The notes beneath the pieces were generated by a model, which worked only from the letters and a program-made list of their open reading frames with translations, was not told where the DNA came from and made no database searches. This document shows, one piece after another, positions 1 through 11,762 of a stretch of DNA of 23,179 bases. A program made the position numbers and the translations under genes. Position 1 is the first letter of the stretch. Each line of letters begins with the position of its first letter. The DNA is from Utricularia gibba. Lineage: Eukaryota > Streptophyta > Magnoliopsida > Lamiales > Lentibulariaceae. The stretch is from the NCBI GenBank assembly GCA_002189035.1, contig NEEC01000202.1, positions 1 to 23,179 of the forward strand. Reading direction: 5' to 3'.

Positions 1-534
1 ATATGCGATCAAGATGGAAAAAAGTCACATGTTACATCATGAATTTCGTGGCATCACTTATCCCAACACTGTTGTATACTCAGGATATGCGTAAATATTT
101 ATTTTTAACAAATCCGGTGCACGTGTGATTTTTCGGCTGCATCCCGAATGGTGATGCGCAATGAAATGACTATGTCGCACATCCTGGTCCACGAAGCACC
201 TCTTCGAAACATGTAGAGCCTTACTCTTCATAGCACACCATTGGGAAGCTTTATTCGTGCTCCAAGTAATATCATATGGAGTTACGTTTTTCCGATAACT
301 GTGGACATATTAAAAACAACCTCAACGAAAAGTGTCTTCCGTGTCCTTCCTTGGTGGCTGCGTCTAAGAATGTGCTTCTCGTTCTCGACATTGATGCAAA
401 TGGGATACACGGCAAAAGAATCAAATAGCCACTAGAGACATGGTGTATGGGAATGGTGCATCAAGAATCAGAAGTATCATAGCAACTAATTGAATCAATC
501 AACAGCCAAAACATATGGTGTCAAACTTCATCGG
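1..534. repeat. Satellite monomer, copy 1 (A3 variant)
   Basis: This 534-bp copy has three A at 207-209 where most copies have four. Its composition is 107 G and 112 C (41.0% GC) with 21 CpG. The window opens exactly at my chosen unit start, which is only a phase choice and not a natural boundary. Confidence 0.95.
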
Positions 535-1069
535 ATATGCGATCAAGATGGAAAAAAGTCACATGTTACATCATGAATTTCGTGGCATCACTTATCCCAA
601 CACTGTTGTATACTCAGGATATGCGTAAATATTTATTTTTAACAAATCCGGTGCACGTGTGATTTTTTCGGCTGCATCCCGAATGGTGATGCGCAATGAA
701 ATGACTATGTCGCACATCCTGGTCCACGAAGCACCTCTTCGAAACATGTAGAGCCTTACTCTTCATAGCACACCATTGGGAAGCTTTATTCGTGCTCCAA
801 GTAATATCATATGGAGTTACGTTTTTCCGATAACTGTGGACATATTAAAAACAACCTCAACGAAAAGTGTCTTCCGTGTCCTTCCTTGGTGGCTGCGTCT
901 AAGAATGTGCTTCTCGTTCTCGACATTGATGCAAATGGGATACACGGCAAAAGAATCAAATAGCCACTAGAGACATGGTGTATGGGAATGGTGCATCAAG
1001 AATCAGAAGTATCATAGCAACTAATTGAATCAATCAACAGCCAAAACATATGGTGTCAAACTTCATCGG
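535..1069. repeat. Satellite monomer, copy 2 (A3 and T6 variant)
   Basis: It is 535 bp long only because two changes cancel: a three-A run after CTCTTCG (near 742) and six T instead of five after GTGA (near 663-668). The extra T is the only insertion I found in the core. Confidence 0.95.
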
Positions 1070-1602
1070 ATATGCGATCAAGATGGAAAAAAGTCACATG
1101 TTACATCATGAATTTCGTGGCATCACTTATCCCAACACTGTTGTATACTCAGGATATGCGTAAATATTTATTTTTAACAAATCCGGTGCACGTGTGATTT
1201 TTCGGCTGCATCCCGAATGGTGATGCGCAATGAAATGACTATGTCGCATCCTGGTCCACGAAGCACCTCTTCGAAAACATGTAGAGCCTTACTCTTCATA
1301 GCACACCATTGGGAAGCTTTATTCGTGCTCCAAGTAATATCATATGGAGTTACGTTTTTCCGATAACTGTGGACATATTAAAAACAACCTCAACGAAAAG
1401 TGTCTTCCGTGTCCTTCCTTGGTGGCTGCGTCTAAGAATGTGCTTCTCGTTCTCGACATTGATGCAAATGGGATACACGGCAAAAGAATCAAATAGCCAC
1501 TAGAGACATGGTGTATGGGAATGGTGCATCAAGAATCAGAAGTATCATAGCAACTAATTGAATCAATCAACAGCCAAAACATATGGTGTCAAACTTCATC
1601 GG
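1070..1602. repeat. Satellite monomer, copy 3 (2-bp deletion)
   Basis: At 533 bp it lacks two bases where GTCGCACATCC reads GTCGCATCC (1243-1251). This fits loss of one CA unit from the short CACA run and is the only dinucleotide deletion in the core. Confidence 0.95.
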
Positions 1603-2136
1603 ATATGCGATCAAGATGGAAAAAAGTCACATGTTACATCATGAATTTCGTGGCATCACTTATCCCAACACTGTTGTATACTCAGGATATGCGTAAATAT
1701 TTATTTTTAACAAATCCGGTGCACGTGTGATTTTTCGGCTGCATCCCGAATGGTGATGCGCAATGAAATGACTATGTCGCACATCCTGGTCCACGAAGCA
1801 CCTCTTCGAAACATGTAGAGCCTTACTCTTCATAGCACACCATTGGGAAGCTTTATTCGTGCTCCAAGTAATATCATATGGAGTTACGTTTTTCCGATAA
1901 CTGTGGACATATTAAAAACAACCTCAACGAAAAGTGTCTTCCGTGTCCTTCCTTGGTGGCTGCGTCTAAGAATGTGCTTCTCGTTCTCGACATTGATGCA
2001 AATGGGATACACGGCAAAAGAATCAAATAGCCACTAGAGACATGGTGTATGGGAATGGTGCATCAAGAATCAGAAGTATCATAGCAACTAATTGAATCAA
2101 TCAACAGCCAAAACATATGGTGTCAAACTTCATCGG
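1603..2136. repeat. Satellite monomer, copy 4 (A3 variant)
   Basis: This 534-bp copy has the three-A run after CTCTTCG and otherwise matches the consensus. Confidence 0.95.
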
Positions 2137-2226
2137 ATATGCGATCAAGATGGAAAAAAGTCACATGTTACATCATGAATTTCGTGGCATCACTTATCCC
2201 AACACTGTTGTATACTCAGGATATGC

Positions 2227-2249
2227 GTAAATATTTATTTTTAACAAAT
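2227..2249. other. AT-rich segment of the monomer (shown on copy 5)
   Basis: This 23-bp stretch has only two G/C bases and holds TAAATATTTATTTTTAAC. It is the most AT-rich part of the unit and recurs about every 535 bp. Its ATTTATTTTTA matches the budding-yeast origin core consensus at 10 of 11 positions, but a match this loose is expected by chance in AT-rich DNA. I do not call it an origin. It could favour easy melting, bending or AT-hook protein binding; that is inference. Confidence 0.6.
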
Positions 2250-2316
2250 CCGGTGCACGTGTGATTTTTCGGCTGCATCCCGAATGGTGATGCGCAATGA
2301 AATGACTATGTCGCAC
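2250..2316. other. CpG-dense, palindrome-rich segment of the monomer (shown on copy 5)
   Basis: Six of the unit's CpGs lie within about 63 bp here, next to the AT-rich segment. Overlapping palindromes GTGCAC (2253-2258) and CACGTG (2256-2261) come first. A short dyad follows, TTCGG at 2268-2272 and CCGAA at 2280-2284 around a 7-base spacer, then TGCGCA at 2291-2296. CACGTG is the core of the plant G-box and of E-boxes, so a DNA-binding protein could sit here, but short palindromes alone do not prove it. It is not a match to the mammalian CENP-B box, which I looked for on both strands of this segment. Confidence 0.5.
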
Positions 2317-2382
2317 ATCCTGGTCCACGAAGCACCTCTTCGAAAACATGTAGAGCCTTACTCTTCATAGCACACCATTGGG

Positions 2383-2388
2383 AAGCTT
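2383..2388. other. HindIII site, once per monomer (shown on copy 5)
   Basis: AAGCTT occurs once in each unit and is retained in the shortened copies I read, so complete HindIII digestion should give a band or ladder near 535 bp. NdeI (CATATG) occurs twice per consensus unit. Confidence 0.9.
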
Positions 2389-2548
2389 TATTCGTGCTCC
2401 AAGTAATATCATATGGAGTTACGTTTTTCCGATAACTGTGGACATATTAAAAACAACCTCAACGAAAAGTGTCTTCCGTGTCCTTCCTTGGTGGCTGCGT
2501 CTAAGAATGTGCTTCTCGTTCTCGACATTGATGCAAATGGGATACACG

Positions 2549-2668
2549 GCAAAAGAATCAAATAGCCACTAGAGACATGGTGTATGGGAATGGTGCATCA
2601 AGAATCAGAAGTATCATAGCAACTAATTGAATCAATCAACAGCCAAAACATATGGTGTCAAACTTCAT
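2549..2668. other. CpG-free stretch of the monomer (shown on copy 5)
   Basis: No CpG occurs for 120 bp between the CG of ACACGG and the CG of CATCGG, while the rest of the unit has about one per 20 bp. Much of the same stretch is also nearly free of deletions in the degraded right end. I see no gene or structured RNA in it. Confidence 0.7.
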
Positions 2669-4276
2669 CGGATATGCGATCAAGATGGAAAAAAGTCACA
2701 TGTTACATCATGAATTTCGTGGCATCACTTATCCCAACACTGTTGTATACTCAGGATATGCGTAAATATTTATTTTTAACAAATCCGGTGCACGTGTGAT
2801 TTTTCGGCTGCATCCCGAATGGTGATGCGCAATGAAATGACTATGTCGCACATCCTGGTCCACGAAGCACCTCTTCGAAAACATGTAGAGCCTTACTCTT
2901 CATAGCACACCATTGGGAAGCTTTATTCGTGCTCCAAGTAATATCATATGGAGTTACGTTTTTCCGATAACTGTGGACATATTAAAAACAACCTCAACGA
3001 AAAGTGTCTTCCGTGTCCTTCCTTGGTGGCTGCGTCTAAGAATGTGCTTCTCGTTCTCGACATTGATGCAAATGGGATACACGGCAAAAGAATCAAATAG
3101 CCACTAGAGACATGGTGTATGGGAATGGTGCATCAAGAATCAGAAGTATCATAGCAACTAATTGAATCAATCAACAGCCAAAACATATGGTGTCAAACTT
3201 CATCGGATATGCGATCAAGATGGAAAAAAGTCACATGTTACATCATGAATTTCGTGGCATCACTTATCCCAACACTGTTGTATACTCAGGATATGCGTAA
3301 ATATTTATTTTTAACAAATCCGGTGCACGTGTGATTTTTCGGCTGCATCCCGAATGGTGATGCGCAATGAAATGACTATGTCGCACATCCTGGTCCACGA
3401 AGCACCTCTTCGAAAACATGTAGAGCCTTACTCTTCATAGCACACCATTGGGAAGCTTTATTCGTGCTCCAAGTAATATCATATGGAGTTACGTTTTTCC
3501 GATAACTGTGGACATATTAAAAACAACCTCAACGAAAAGTGTCTTCCGTGTCCTTCCTTGGTGGCTGCGTCTAAGAATGTGCTTCTCGTTCTCGACATTG
3601 ATGCAAATGGGATACACGGCAAAAGAATCAAATAGCCACTAGAGACATGGTGTATGGGAATGGTGCATCAAGAATCAGAAGTATCATAGCAACTAATTGA
3701 ATCAATCAACAGCCAAAACATATGGTGTCAAACTTCATCGGATATGCGATCAAGATGGAAAAAAGTCACATGTTACATCATGAATTTCGTGGCATCACTT
3801 ATCCCAACACTGTTGTATACTCAGGATATGCGTAAATATTTATTTTTAACAAATCCGGTGCACGTGTGATTTTTCGGCTGCATCCCGAATGGTGATGCGC
3901 AATGAAATGACTATGTCGCACATCCTGGTCCACGAAGCACCTCTTCGAAAACATGTAGAGCCTTACTCTTCATAGCACACCATTGGGAAGCTTTATTCGT
4001 GCTCCAAGTAATATCATATGGAGTTACGTTTTTCCGATAACTGTGGACATATTAAAAACAACCTCAACGAAAAGTGTCTTCCGTGTCCTTCCTTGGTGGC
4101 TGCGTCTAAGAATGTGCTTCTCGTTCTCGACATTGATGCAAATGGGATACACGGCAAAAGAATCAAATAGCCACTAGAGACATGGTGTATGGGAATGGTG
4201 CATCAAGAATCAGAAGTATCATAGCAACTAATTGAATCAATCAACAGCCAAAACATATGGTGTCAAACTTCATCGG

Positions 4277-4810
4277 ATATGCGATCAAGATGGAAAAAAG
4301 TCACATGTTACATCATGAATTTCGTGGCATCACTTATCCCAACACTGTTGTATACTCAGGATATGCGTAAATATTTATTTTTAACAAATCCGGTGCACGT
4401 GTGATTTTTCGGCTGCATCCCGAATGGTGATGCGCAATGAAATGACTATGTCGCACATCCTGGTCCACGAAGCACCTCTTCGAAAACATGTAGAGCCTTA
4501 CTCTTCATAGCACACCATTGGGAAGCTTTATTCGTGCTCCAAGTAATATCATATGGAGTTACGTTTTTCCGATAACTGTGGACATATTAAAACAACCTCA
4601 ACGAAAAGTGTCTTCCGTGTCCTTCCTTGGTGGCTGCGTCTAAGAATGTGCTTCTCGTTCTCGACATTGATGCAAATGGGATACACGGCAAAAGAATCAA
4701 ATAGCCACTAGAGACATGGTGTATGGGAATGGTGCATCAAGAATCAGAAGTATCATAGCAACTAATTGAATCAATCAACAGCCAAAACATATGGTGTCAA
4801 ACTTCATCGG
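4277..4810. repeat. Satellite monomer, copy 9 (A-run deletion)
   Basis: This 534-bp copy has four A at 4589-4592 where other copies have five (ATTAAAAACAACC). The shift closes the open frame seen in neighbouring copies. Confidence 0.95.
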
Positions 4811-5345
4811 ATATGCGATCAAGATGGAAAAAAGTCACATGTTACATCATGAATTTCGTGGCATCACTTATCCCAACACTGTTGTATACTCAGGATATGC
4901 GTAAATATTTATTTTTAACAAATCCGGTGCACGTGTGATTTTTCGGCTGCATCCCGAATGGTGATGCGCAATGAAATGACTATGTCGCACATCCTGGTCC
5001 ACGAAGCACCTCTTCGAAAACATGTAGAGCCTTACTCTTCATAGCACACCATTGGGAAGCTTTATTCGTGCTCCAAGTAATATCATATGGAGTTACGTTT
5101 TTCCGATAACTGTGGACATATTAAAAACAACCTCAACGAAAAGTGTCTTCCGTGTCCTTCCTTGGTGGCTGCGTCTAAGAATGTGCTTCTCGTTCTCGAC
5201 ATTGATGCAAATGGGATACACGGCAAAAGAATCAAATAGCCACTAGAGACATGGTGTATGGGAATGGTGCATCAAGAATCAGAAGTATCATAGCAACTAA
5301 TTGAATCAATCAACAGCCAAAACATATGGTGTCAAACTTCATCGG
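4811..5345. repeat. Satellite monomer, copy 10 (consensus)
   Basis: A 535-bp unit with no difference from the consensus that I could find. Confidence 0.95.
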
Positions 5346-5880
5346 ATATGCGATCAAGATGGAAAAAAGTCACATGTTACATCATGAATTTCGTGGCATC
5401 ACTTATCCCAACACTGTTGTATACTCAGGATATGCGTAAATATTTATTTTTAACAAATCCGGTGCACGTGTGATTTTTCGGCTGCATCCCGAATGGTGAT
5501 GCGCAATGAAATGACTATGTCGCACATCCTGGTCCACGAAGCACCTCTTCGAAAACATGTAGAGCCTTACTCTTCATAGCACACCATTGGGAAGCTTTAT
5601 TCGTGCTCCAAGTAATATCATATGGAGTTACGTTTTTCCGATAACTGTGGACATATTAAAAACAACCTCAACGAAAAGTGTCTTCCGTGTCCTTCCTTGG
5701 TGGCTGCGTTTAAGAATGTGCTTCTCGTTCTCGACATTGATGCAAATGGGATACACGGCAAAAGAATCAAATAGCCACTAGAGACATGGTGTATGGGAAT
5801 GGTGCATCAAGAATCAGAAGTATCATAGCAACTAATTGAATCAATCAACAGCCAAAACATATGGTGTCAAACTTCATCGG
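5346..5880. repeat. Satellite monomer, copy 11 (C to T at 5710)
   Basis: This 535-bp copy carries the only base substitution I found in the core: GCGTCTAAG reads GCGTTTAAG, with T at 5710. The C lies in a CHH context (CTA). C to T fits deamination, but one event shows no trend. Confidence 0.95.
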
Positions 5881-6414
5881 ATATGCGATCAAGATGGAAA
5901 AAAGTCACATGTTACATCATGAATTTCGTGGCATCACTTATCCCAACACTGTTGTATACTCAGGATATGCGTAAATATTTATTTTTAACAAATCCGGTGC
6001 ACGTGTGATTTTTCGGCTGCATCCCGAATGGTGATGCGCAATGAAATGACTATGTCGCACATCCTGGTCCACGAAGCACCTCTTCGAAAACATGTAGAGC
6101 CTTACTCTTCATAGCACACCATTGGGAAGCTTTATTCGTGCTCCAAGTAATATCATATGGAGTTACGTTTTTCCGATAACTGTGGACATATTAAAAACAA
6201 CCTCAACGAAAAGTGTCTTCCGTGTCCTTCTTGGTGGCTGCGTCTAAGAATGTGCTTCTCGTTCTCGACATTGATGCAAATGGGATACACGGCAAAAGAA
6301 TCAAATAGCCACTAGAGACATGGTGTATGGGAATGGTGCATCAAGAATCAGAAGTATCATAGCAACTAATTGAATCAATCAACAGCCAAAACATATGGTG
6401 TCAAACTTCATCGG
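5881..6414. repeat. Satellite monomer, copy 12 (C deletion)
   Basis: This 534-bp copy has one C at 6230 where others have two (CCTTCCTTGG reads CCTTCTTGG). Confidence 0.95.
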
Positions 6415-8019
6415 ATATGCGATCAAGATGGAAAAAAGTCACATGTTACATCATGAATTTCGTGGCATCACTTATCCCAACACTGTTGTATACTCAGGAT
6501 ATGCGTAAATATTTATTTTTAACAAATCCGGTGCACGTGTGATTTTTCGGCTGCATCCCGAATGGTGATGCGCAATGAAATGACTATGTCGCACATCCTG
6601 GTCCACGAAGCACCTCTTCGAAAACATGTAGAGCCTTACTCTTCATAGCACACCATTGGGAAGCTTTATTCGTGCTCCAAGTAATATCATATGGAGTTAC
6701 GTTTTTCCGATAACTGTGGACATATTAAAAACAACCTCAACGAAAAGTGTCTTCCGTGTCCTTCCTTGGTGGCTGCGTCTAAGAATGTGCTTCTCGTTCT
6801 CGACATTGATGCAAATGGGATACACGGCAAAAGAATCAAATAGCCACTAGAGACATGGTGTATGGGAATGGTGCATCAAGAATCAGAAGTATCATAGCAA
6901 CTAATTGAATCAATCAACAGCCAAAACATATGGTGTCAAACTTCATCGGATATGCGATCAAGATGGAAAAAAGTCACATGTTACATCATGAATTTCGTGG
7001 CATCACTTATCCCAACACTGTTGTATACTCAGGATATGCGTAAATATTTATTTTTAACAAATCCGGTGCACGTGTGATTTTTCGGCTGCATCCCGAATGG
7101 TGATGCGCAATGAAATGACTATGTCGCACATCCTGGTCCACGAAGCACCTCTTCGAAAACATGTAGAGCCTTACTCTTCATAGCACACCATTGGGAAGCT
7201 TTATTCGTGCTCCAAGTAATATCATATGGAGTTACGTTTTTCCGATAACTGTGGACATATTAAAAACAACCTCAACGAAAAGTGTCTTCCGTGTCCTTCC
7301 TTGGTGGCTGCGTCTAAGAATGTGCTTCTCGTTCTCGACATTGATGCAAATGGGATACACGGCAAAAGAATCAAATAGCCACTAGAGACATGGTGTATGG
7401 GAATGGTGCATCAAGAATCAGAAGTATCATAGCAACTAATTGAATCAATCAACAGCCAAAACATATGGTGTCAAACTTCATCGGATATGCGATCAAGATG
7501 GAAAAAAGTCACATGTTACATCATGAATTTCGTGGCATCACTTATCCCAACACTGTTGTATACTCAGGATATGCGTAAATATTTATTTTTAACAAATCCG
7601 GTGCACGTGTGATTTTTCGGCTGCATCCCGAATGGTGATGCGCAATGAAATGACTATGTCGCACATCCTGGTCCACGAAGCACCTCTTCGAAAACATGTA
7701 GAGCCTTACTCTTCATAGCACACCATTGGGAAGCTTTATTCGTGCTCCAAGTAATATCATATGGAGTTACGTTTTTCCGATAACTGTGGACATATTAAAA
7801 ACAACCTCAACGAAAAGTGTCTTCCGTGTCCTTCCTTGGTGGCTGCGTCTAAGAATGTGCTTCTCGTTCTCGACATTGATGCAAATGGGATACACGGCAA
7901 AAGAATCAAATAGCCACTAGAGACATGGTGTATGGGAATGGTGCATCAAGAATCAGAAGTATCATAGCAACTAATTGAATCAATCAACAGCCAAAACATA
8001 TGGTGTCAAACTTCATCGG
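6415..8019. repeat. Satellite monomers, copies 13-15 (consensus)
   Basis: Three 535-bp units start at 6415, 6950 and 7485, without visible variants. Confidence 0.95.
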
Positions 8020-8553
8020 ATATGCGATCAAGATGGAAAAAAGTCACATGTTACATCATGAATTTCGTGGCATCACTTATCCCAACACTGTTGTATACTC
8101 AGGATATGCGTAAATATTTATTTTTAACAAATCCGGTGCACGTGTGATTTTTCGGCTGCATCCCGAATGGTGATGCGCAATGAAATGACTATGTCGCACA
8201 TCCTGGTCCACGAAGCACCTCTTCGAAACATGTAGAGCCTTACTCTTCATAGCACACCATTGGGAAGCTTTATTCGTGCTCCAAGTAATATCATATGGAG
8301 TTACGTTTTTCCGATAACTGTGGACATATTAAAAACAACCTCAACGAAAAGTGTCTTCCGTGTCCTTCCTTGGTGGCTGCGTCTAAGAATGTGCTTCTCG
8401 TTCTCGACATTGATGCAAATGGGATACACGGCAAAAGAATCAAATAGCCACTAGAGACATGGTGTATGGGAATGGTGCATCAAGAATCAGAAGTATCATA
8501 GCAACTAATTGAATCAATCAACAGCCAAAACATATGGTGTCAAACTTCATCGG
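8020..8553. repeat. Satellite monomer, copy 16 (A3 variant)
   Basis: This 534-bp copy has the three-A run after CTCTTCG (near 8226) and stands alone between runs of A4 copies. Confidence 0.95.
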
Positions 8554-11228
8554 ATATGCGATCAAGATGGAAAAAAGTCACATGTTACATCATGAATTTC
8601 GTGGCATCACTTATCCCAACACTGTTGTATACTCAGGATATGCGTAAATATTTATTTTTAACAAATCCGGTGCACGTGTGATTTTTCGGCTGCATCCCGA
8701 ATGGTGATGCGCAATGAAATGACTATGTCGCACATCCTGGTCCACGAAGCACCTCTTCGAAAACATGTAGAGCCTTACTCTTCATAGCACACCATTGGGA
8801 AGCTTTATTCGTGCTCCAAGTAATATCATATGGAGTTACGTTTTTCCGATAACTGTGGACATATTAAAAACAACCTCAACGAAAAGTGTCTTCCGTGTCC
8901 TTCCTTGGTGGCTGCGTCTAAGAATGTGCTTCTCGTTCTCGACATTGATGCAAATGGGATACACGGCAAAAGAATCAAATAGCCACTAGAGACATGGTGT
9001 ATGGGAATGGTGCATCAAGAATCAGAAGTATCATAGCAACTAATTGAATCAATCAACAGCCAAAACATATGGTGTCAAACTTCATCGGATATGCGATCAA
9101 GATGGAAAAAAGTCACATGTTACATCATGAATTTCGTGGCATCACTTATCCCAACACTGTTGTATACTCAGGATATGCGTAAATATTTATTTTTAACAAA
9201 TCCGGTGCACGTGTGATTTTTCGGCTGCATCCCGAATGGTGATGCGCAATGAAATGACTATGTCGCACATCCTGGTCCACGAAGCACCTCTTCGAAAACA
9301 TGTAGAGCCTTACTCTTCATAGCACACCATTGGGAAGCTTTATTCGTGCTCCAAGTAATATCATATGGAGTTACGTTTTTCCGATAACTGTGGACATATT
9401 AAAAACAACCTCAACGAAAAGTGTCTTCCGTGTCCTTCCTTGGTGGCTGCGTCTAAGAATGTGCTTCTCGTTCTCGACATTGATGCAAATGGGATACACG
9501 GCAAAAGAATCAAATAGCCACTAGAGACATGGTGTATGGGAATGGTGCATCAAGAATCAGAAGTATCATAGCAACTAATTGAATCAATCAACAGCCAAAA
9601 CATATGGTGTCAAACTTCATCGGATATGCGATCAAGATGGAAAAAAGTCACATGTTACATCATGAATTTCGTGGCATCACTTATCCCAACACTGTTGTAT
9701 ACTCAGGATATGCGTAAATATTTATTTTTAACAAATCCGGTGCACGTGTGATTTTTCGGCTGCATCCCGAATGGTGATGCGCAATGAAATGACTATGTCG
9801 CACATCCTGGTCCACGAAGCACCTCTTCGAAAACATGTAGAGCCTTACTCTTCATAGCACACCATTGGGAAGCTTTATTCGTGCTCCAAGTAATATCATA
9901 TGGAGTTACGTTTTTCCGATAACTGTGGACATATTAAAAACAACCTCAACGAAAAGTGTCTTCCGTGTCCTTCCTTGGTGGCTGCGTCTAAGAATGTGCT
10001 TCTCGTTCTCGACATTGATGCAAATGGGATACACGGCAAAAGAATCAAATAGCCACTAGAGACATGGTGTATGGGAATGGTGCATCAAGAATCAGAAGTA
10101 TCATAGCAACTAATTGAATCAATCAACAGCCAAAACATATGGTGTCAAACTTCATCGGATATGCGATCAAGATGGAAAAAAGTCACATGTTACATCATGA
10201 ATTTCGTGGCATCACTTATCCCAACACTGTTGTATACTCAGGATATGCGTAAATATTTATTTTTAACAAATCCGGTGCACGTGTGATTTTTCGGCTGCAT
10301 CCCGAATGGTGATGCGCAATGAAATGACTATGTCGCACATCCTGGTCCACGAAGCACCTCTTCGAAAACATGTAGAGCCTTACTCTTCATAGCACACCAT
10401 TGGGAAGCTTTATTCGTGCTCCAAGTAATATCATATGGAGTTACGTTTTTCCGATAACTGTGGACATATTAAAAACAACCTCAACGAAAAGTGTCTTCCG
10501 TGTCCTTCCTTGGTGGCTGCGTCTAAGAATGTGCTTCTCGTTCTCGACATTGATGCAAATGGGATACACGGCAAAAGAATCAAATAGCCACTAGAGACAT
10601 GGTGTATGGGAATGGTGCATCAAGAATCAGAAGTATCATAGCAACTAATTGAATCAATCAACAGCCAAAACATATGGTGTCAAACTTCATCGGATATGCG
10701 ATCAAGATGGAAAAAAGTCACATGTTACATCATGAATTTCGTGGCATCACTTATCCCAACACTGTTGTATACTCAGGATATGCGTAAATATTTATTTTTA
10801 ACAAATCCGGTGCACGTGTGATTTTTCGGCTGCATCCCGAATGGTGATGCGCAATGAAATGACTATGTCGCACATCCTGGTCCACGAAGCACCTCTTCGA
10901 AAACATGTAGAGCCTTACTCTTCATAGCACACCATTGGGAAGCTTTATTCGTGCTCCAAGTAATATCATATGGAGTTACGTTTTTCCGATAACTGTGGAC
11001 ATATTAAAAACAACCTCAACGAAAAGTGTCTTCCGTGTCCTTCCTTGGTGGCTGCGTCTAAGAATGTGCTTCTCGTTCTCGACATTGATGCAAATGGGAT
11101 ACACGGCAAAAGAATCAAATAGCCACTAGAGACATGGTGTATGGGAATGGTGCATCAAGAATCAGAAGTATCATAGCAACTAATTGAATCAATCAACAGC
11201 CAAAACATATGGTGTCAAACTTCATCGG
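8554..11228. repeat. Satellite monomers, copies 17-21 (consensus)
   Basis: Five 535-bp units start at 8554, 9089, 9624, 10159 and 10694. This is the longest run without any difference that I could find (2,675 bp). Confidence 0.95.
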
Positions 11229-11762
11229 ATATGCGATCAAGATGGAAAAAAGTCACATGTTACATCATGAATTTCGTGGCATCACTTATCCCAACACTGT
11301 TGTATACTCAGGATATGCGTAAATATTTATTTTTAACAAATCCGGTGCACGTGTGATTTTTCGGCTGCATCCCGAATGGTGATGCGCAATGAAATGACTA
11401 TGTCGCACATCCTGGTCCACGAAGCACCTCTTCGAAAACATGTAGAGCCTTACTCTTCATAGCACACCATTGGGAAGCTTTATTCGTGCTCAAGTAATAT
11501 CATATGGAGTTACGTTTTTCCGATAACTGTGGACATATTAAAAACAACCTCAACGAAAAGTGTCTTCCGTGTCCTTCCTTGGTGGCTGCGTCTAAGAATG
11601 TGCTTCTCGTTCTCGACATTGATGCAAATGGGATACACGGCAAAAGAATCAAATAGCCACTAGAGACATGGTGTATGGGAATGGTGCATCAAGAATCAGA
11701 AGTATCATAGCAACTAATTGAATCAATCAACAGCCAAAACATATGGTGTCAAACTTCATCGG
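11229..11762. repeat. Satellite monomer, copy 22 (GCTCAAG variant)
   Basis: This 534-bp copy lost one C at 11491 (GCTCCAAG reads GCTCAAG). The same change is seen in copies 29 and 34. Confidence 0.95.

Larger units (their letters stand above)
2137..4276. repeat. Satellite monomers, copies 5-8 (consensus)
   Basis: Four successive 535-bp units start at 2137, 2672, 3207 and 3742, with no difference that I could find. Copy 5 (2137-2671) is a good reference unit and is used here for the sub-monomer positions. Confidence 0.95.

Noticed and set aside
241-435. A 64-codon open frame on the + strand that recurs in most monomers with identical translation
   Set aside because: It starts at TTG, not ATG. 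It shows no known domain, signal or catalytic motif. It is identical only because the DNA is identical, and single-base indels shift or close it in copies 9, 12, 22, 29, 33 and 34 with no sign of selection on frame. It is a passenger of the repeat.
2227-2249. A replication origin or promoter in the AT-rich segment
   Set aside because: The resemblance to the yeast origin core or a TATA-like element is no better than expected in any AT-rich 23-mer, and nothing downstream looks transcribed or coding.
2250-2316. A CENP-B box in the CpG-dense segment
   Set aside because: TTCG words are present, but the required A and CGGG at the set spacing are missing on both strands.
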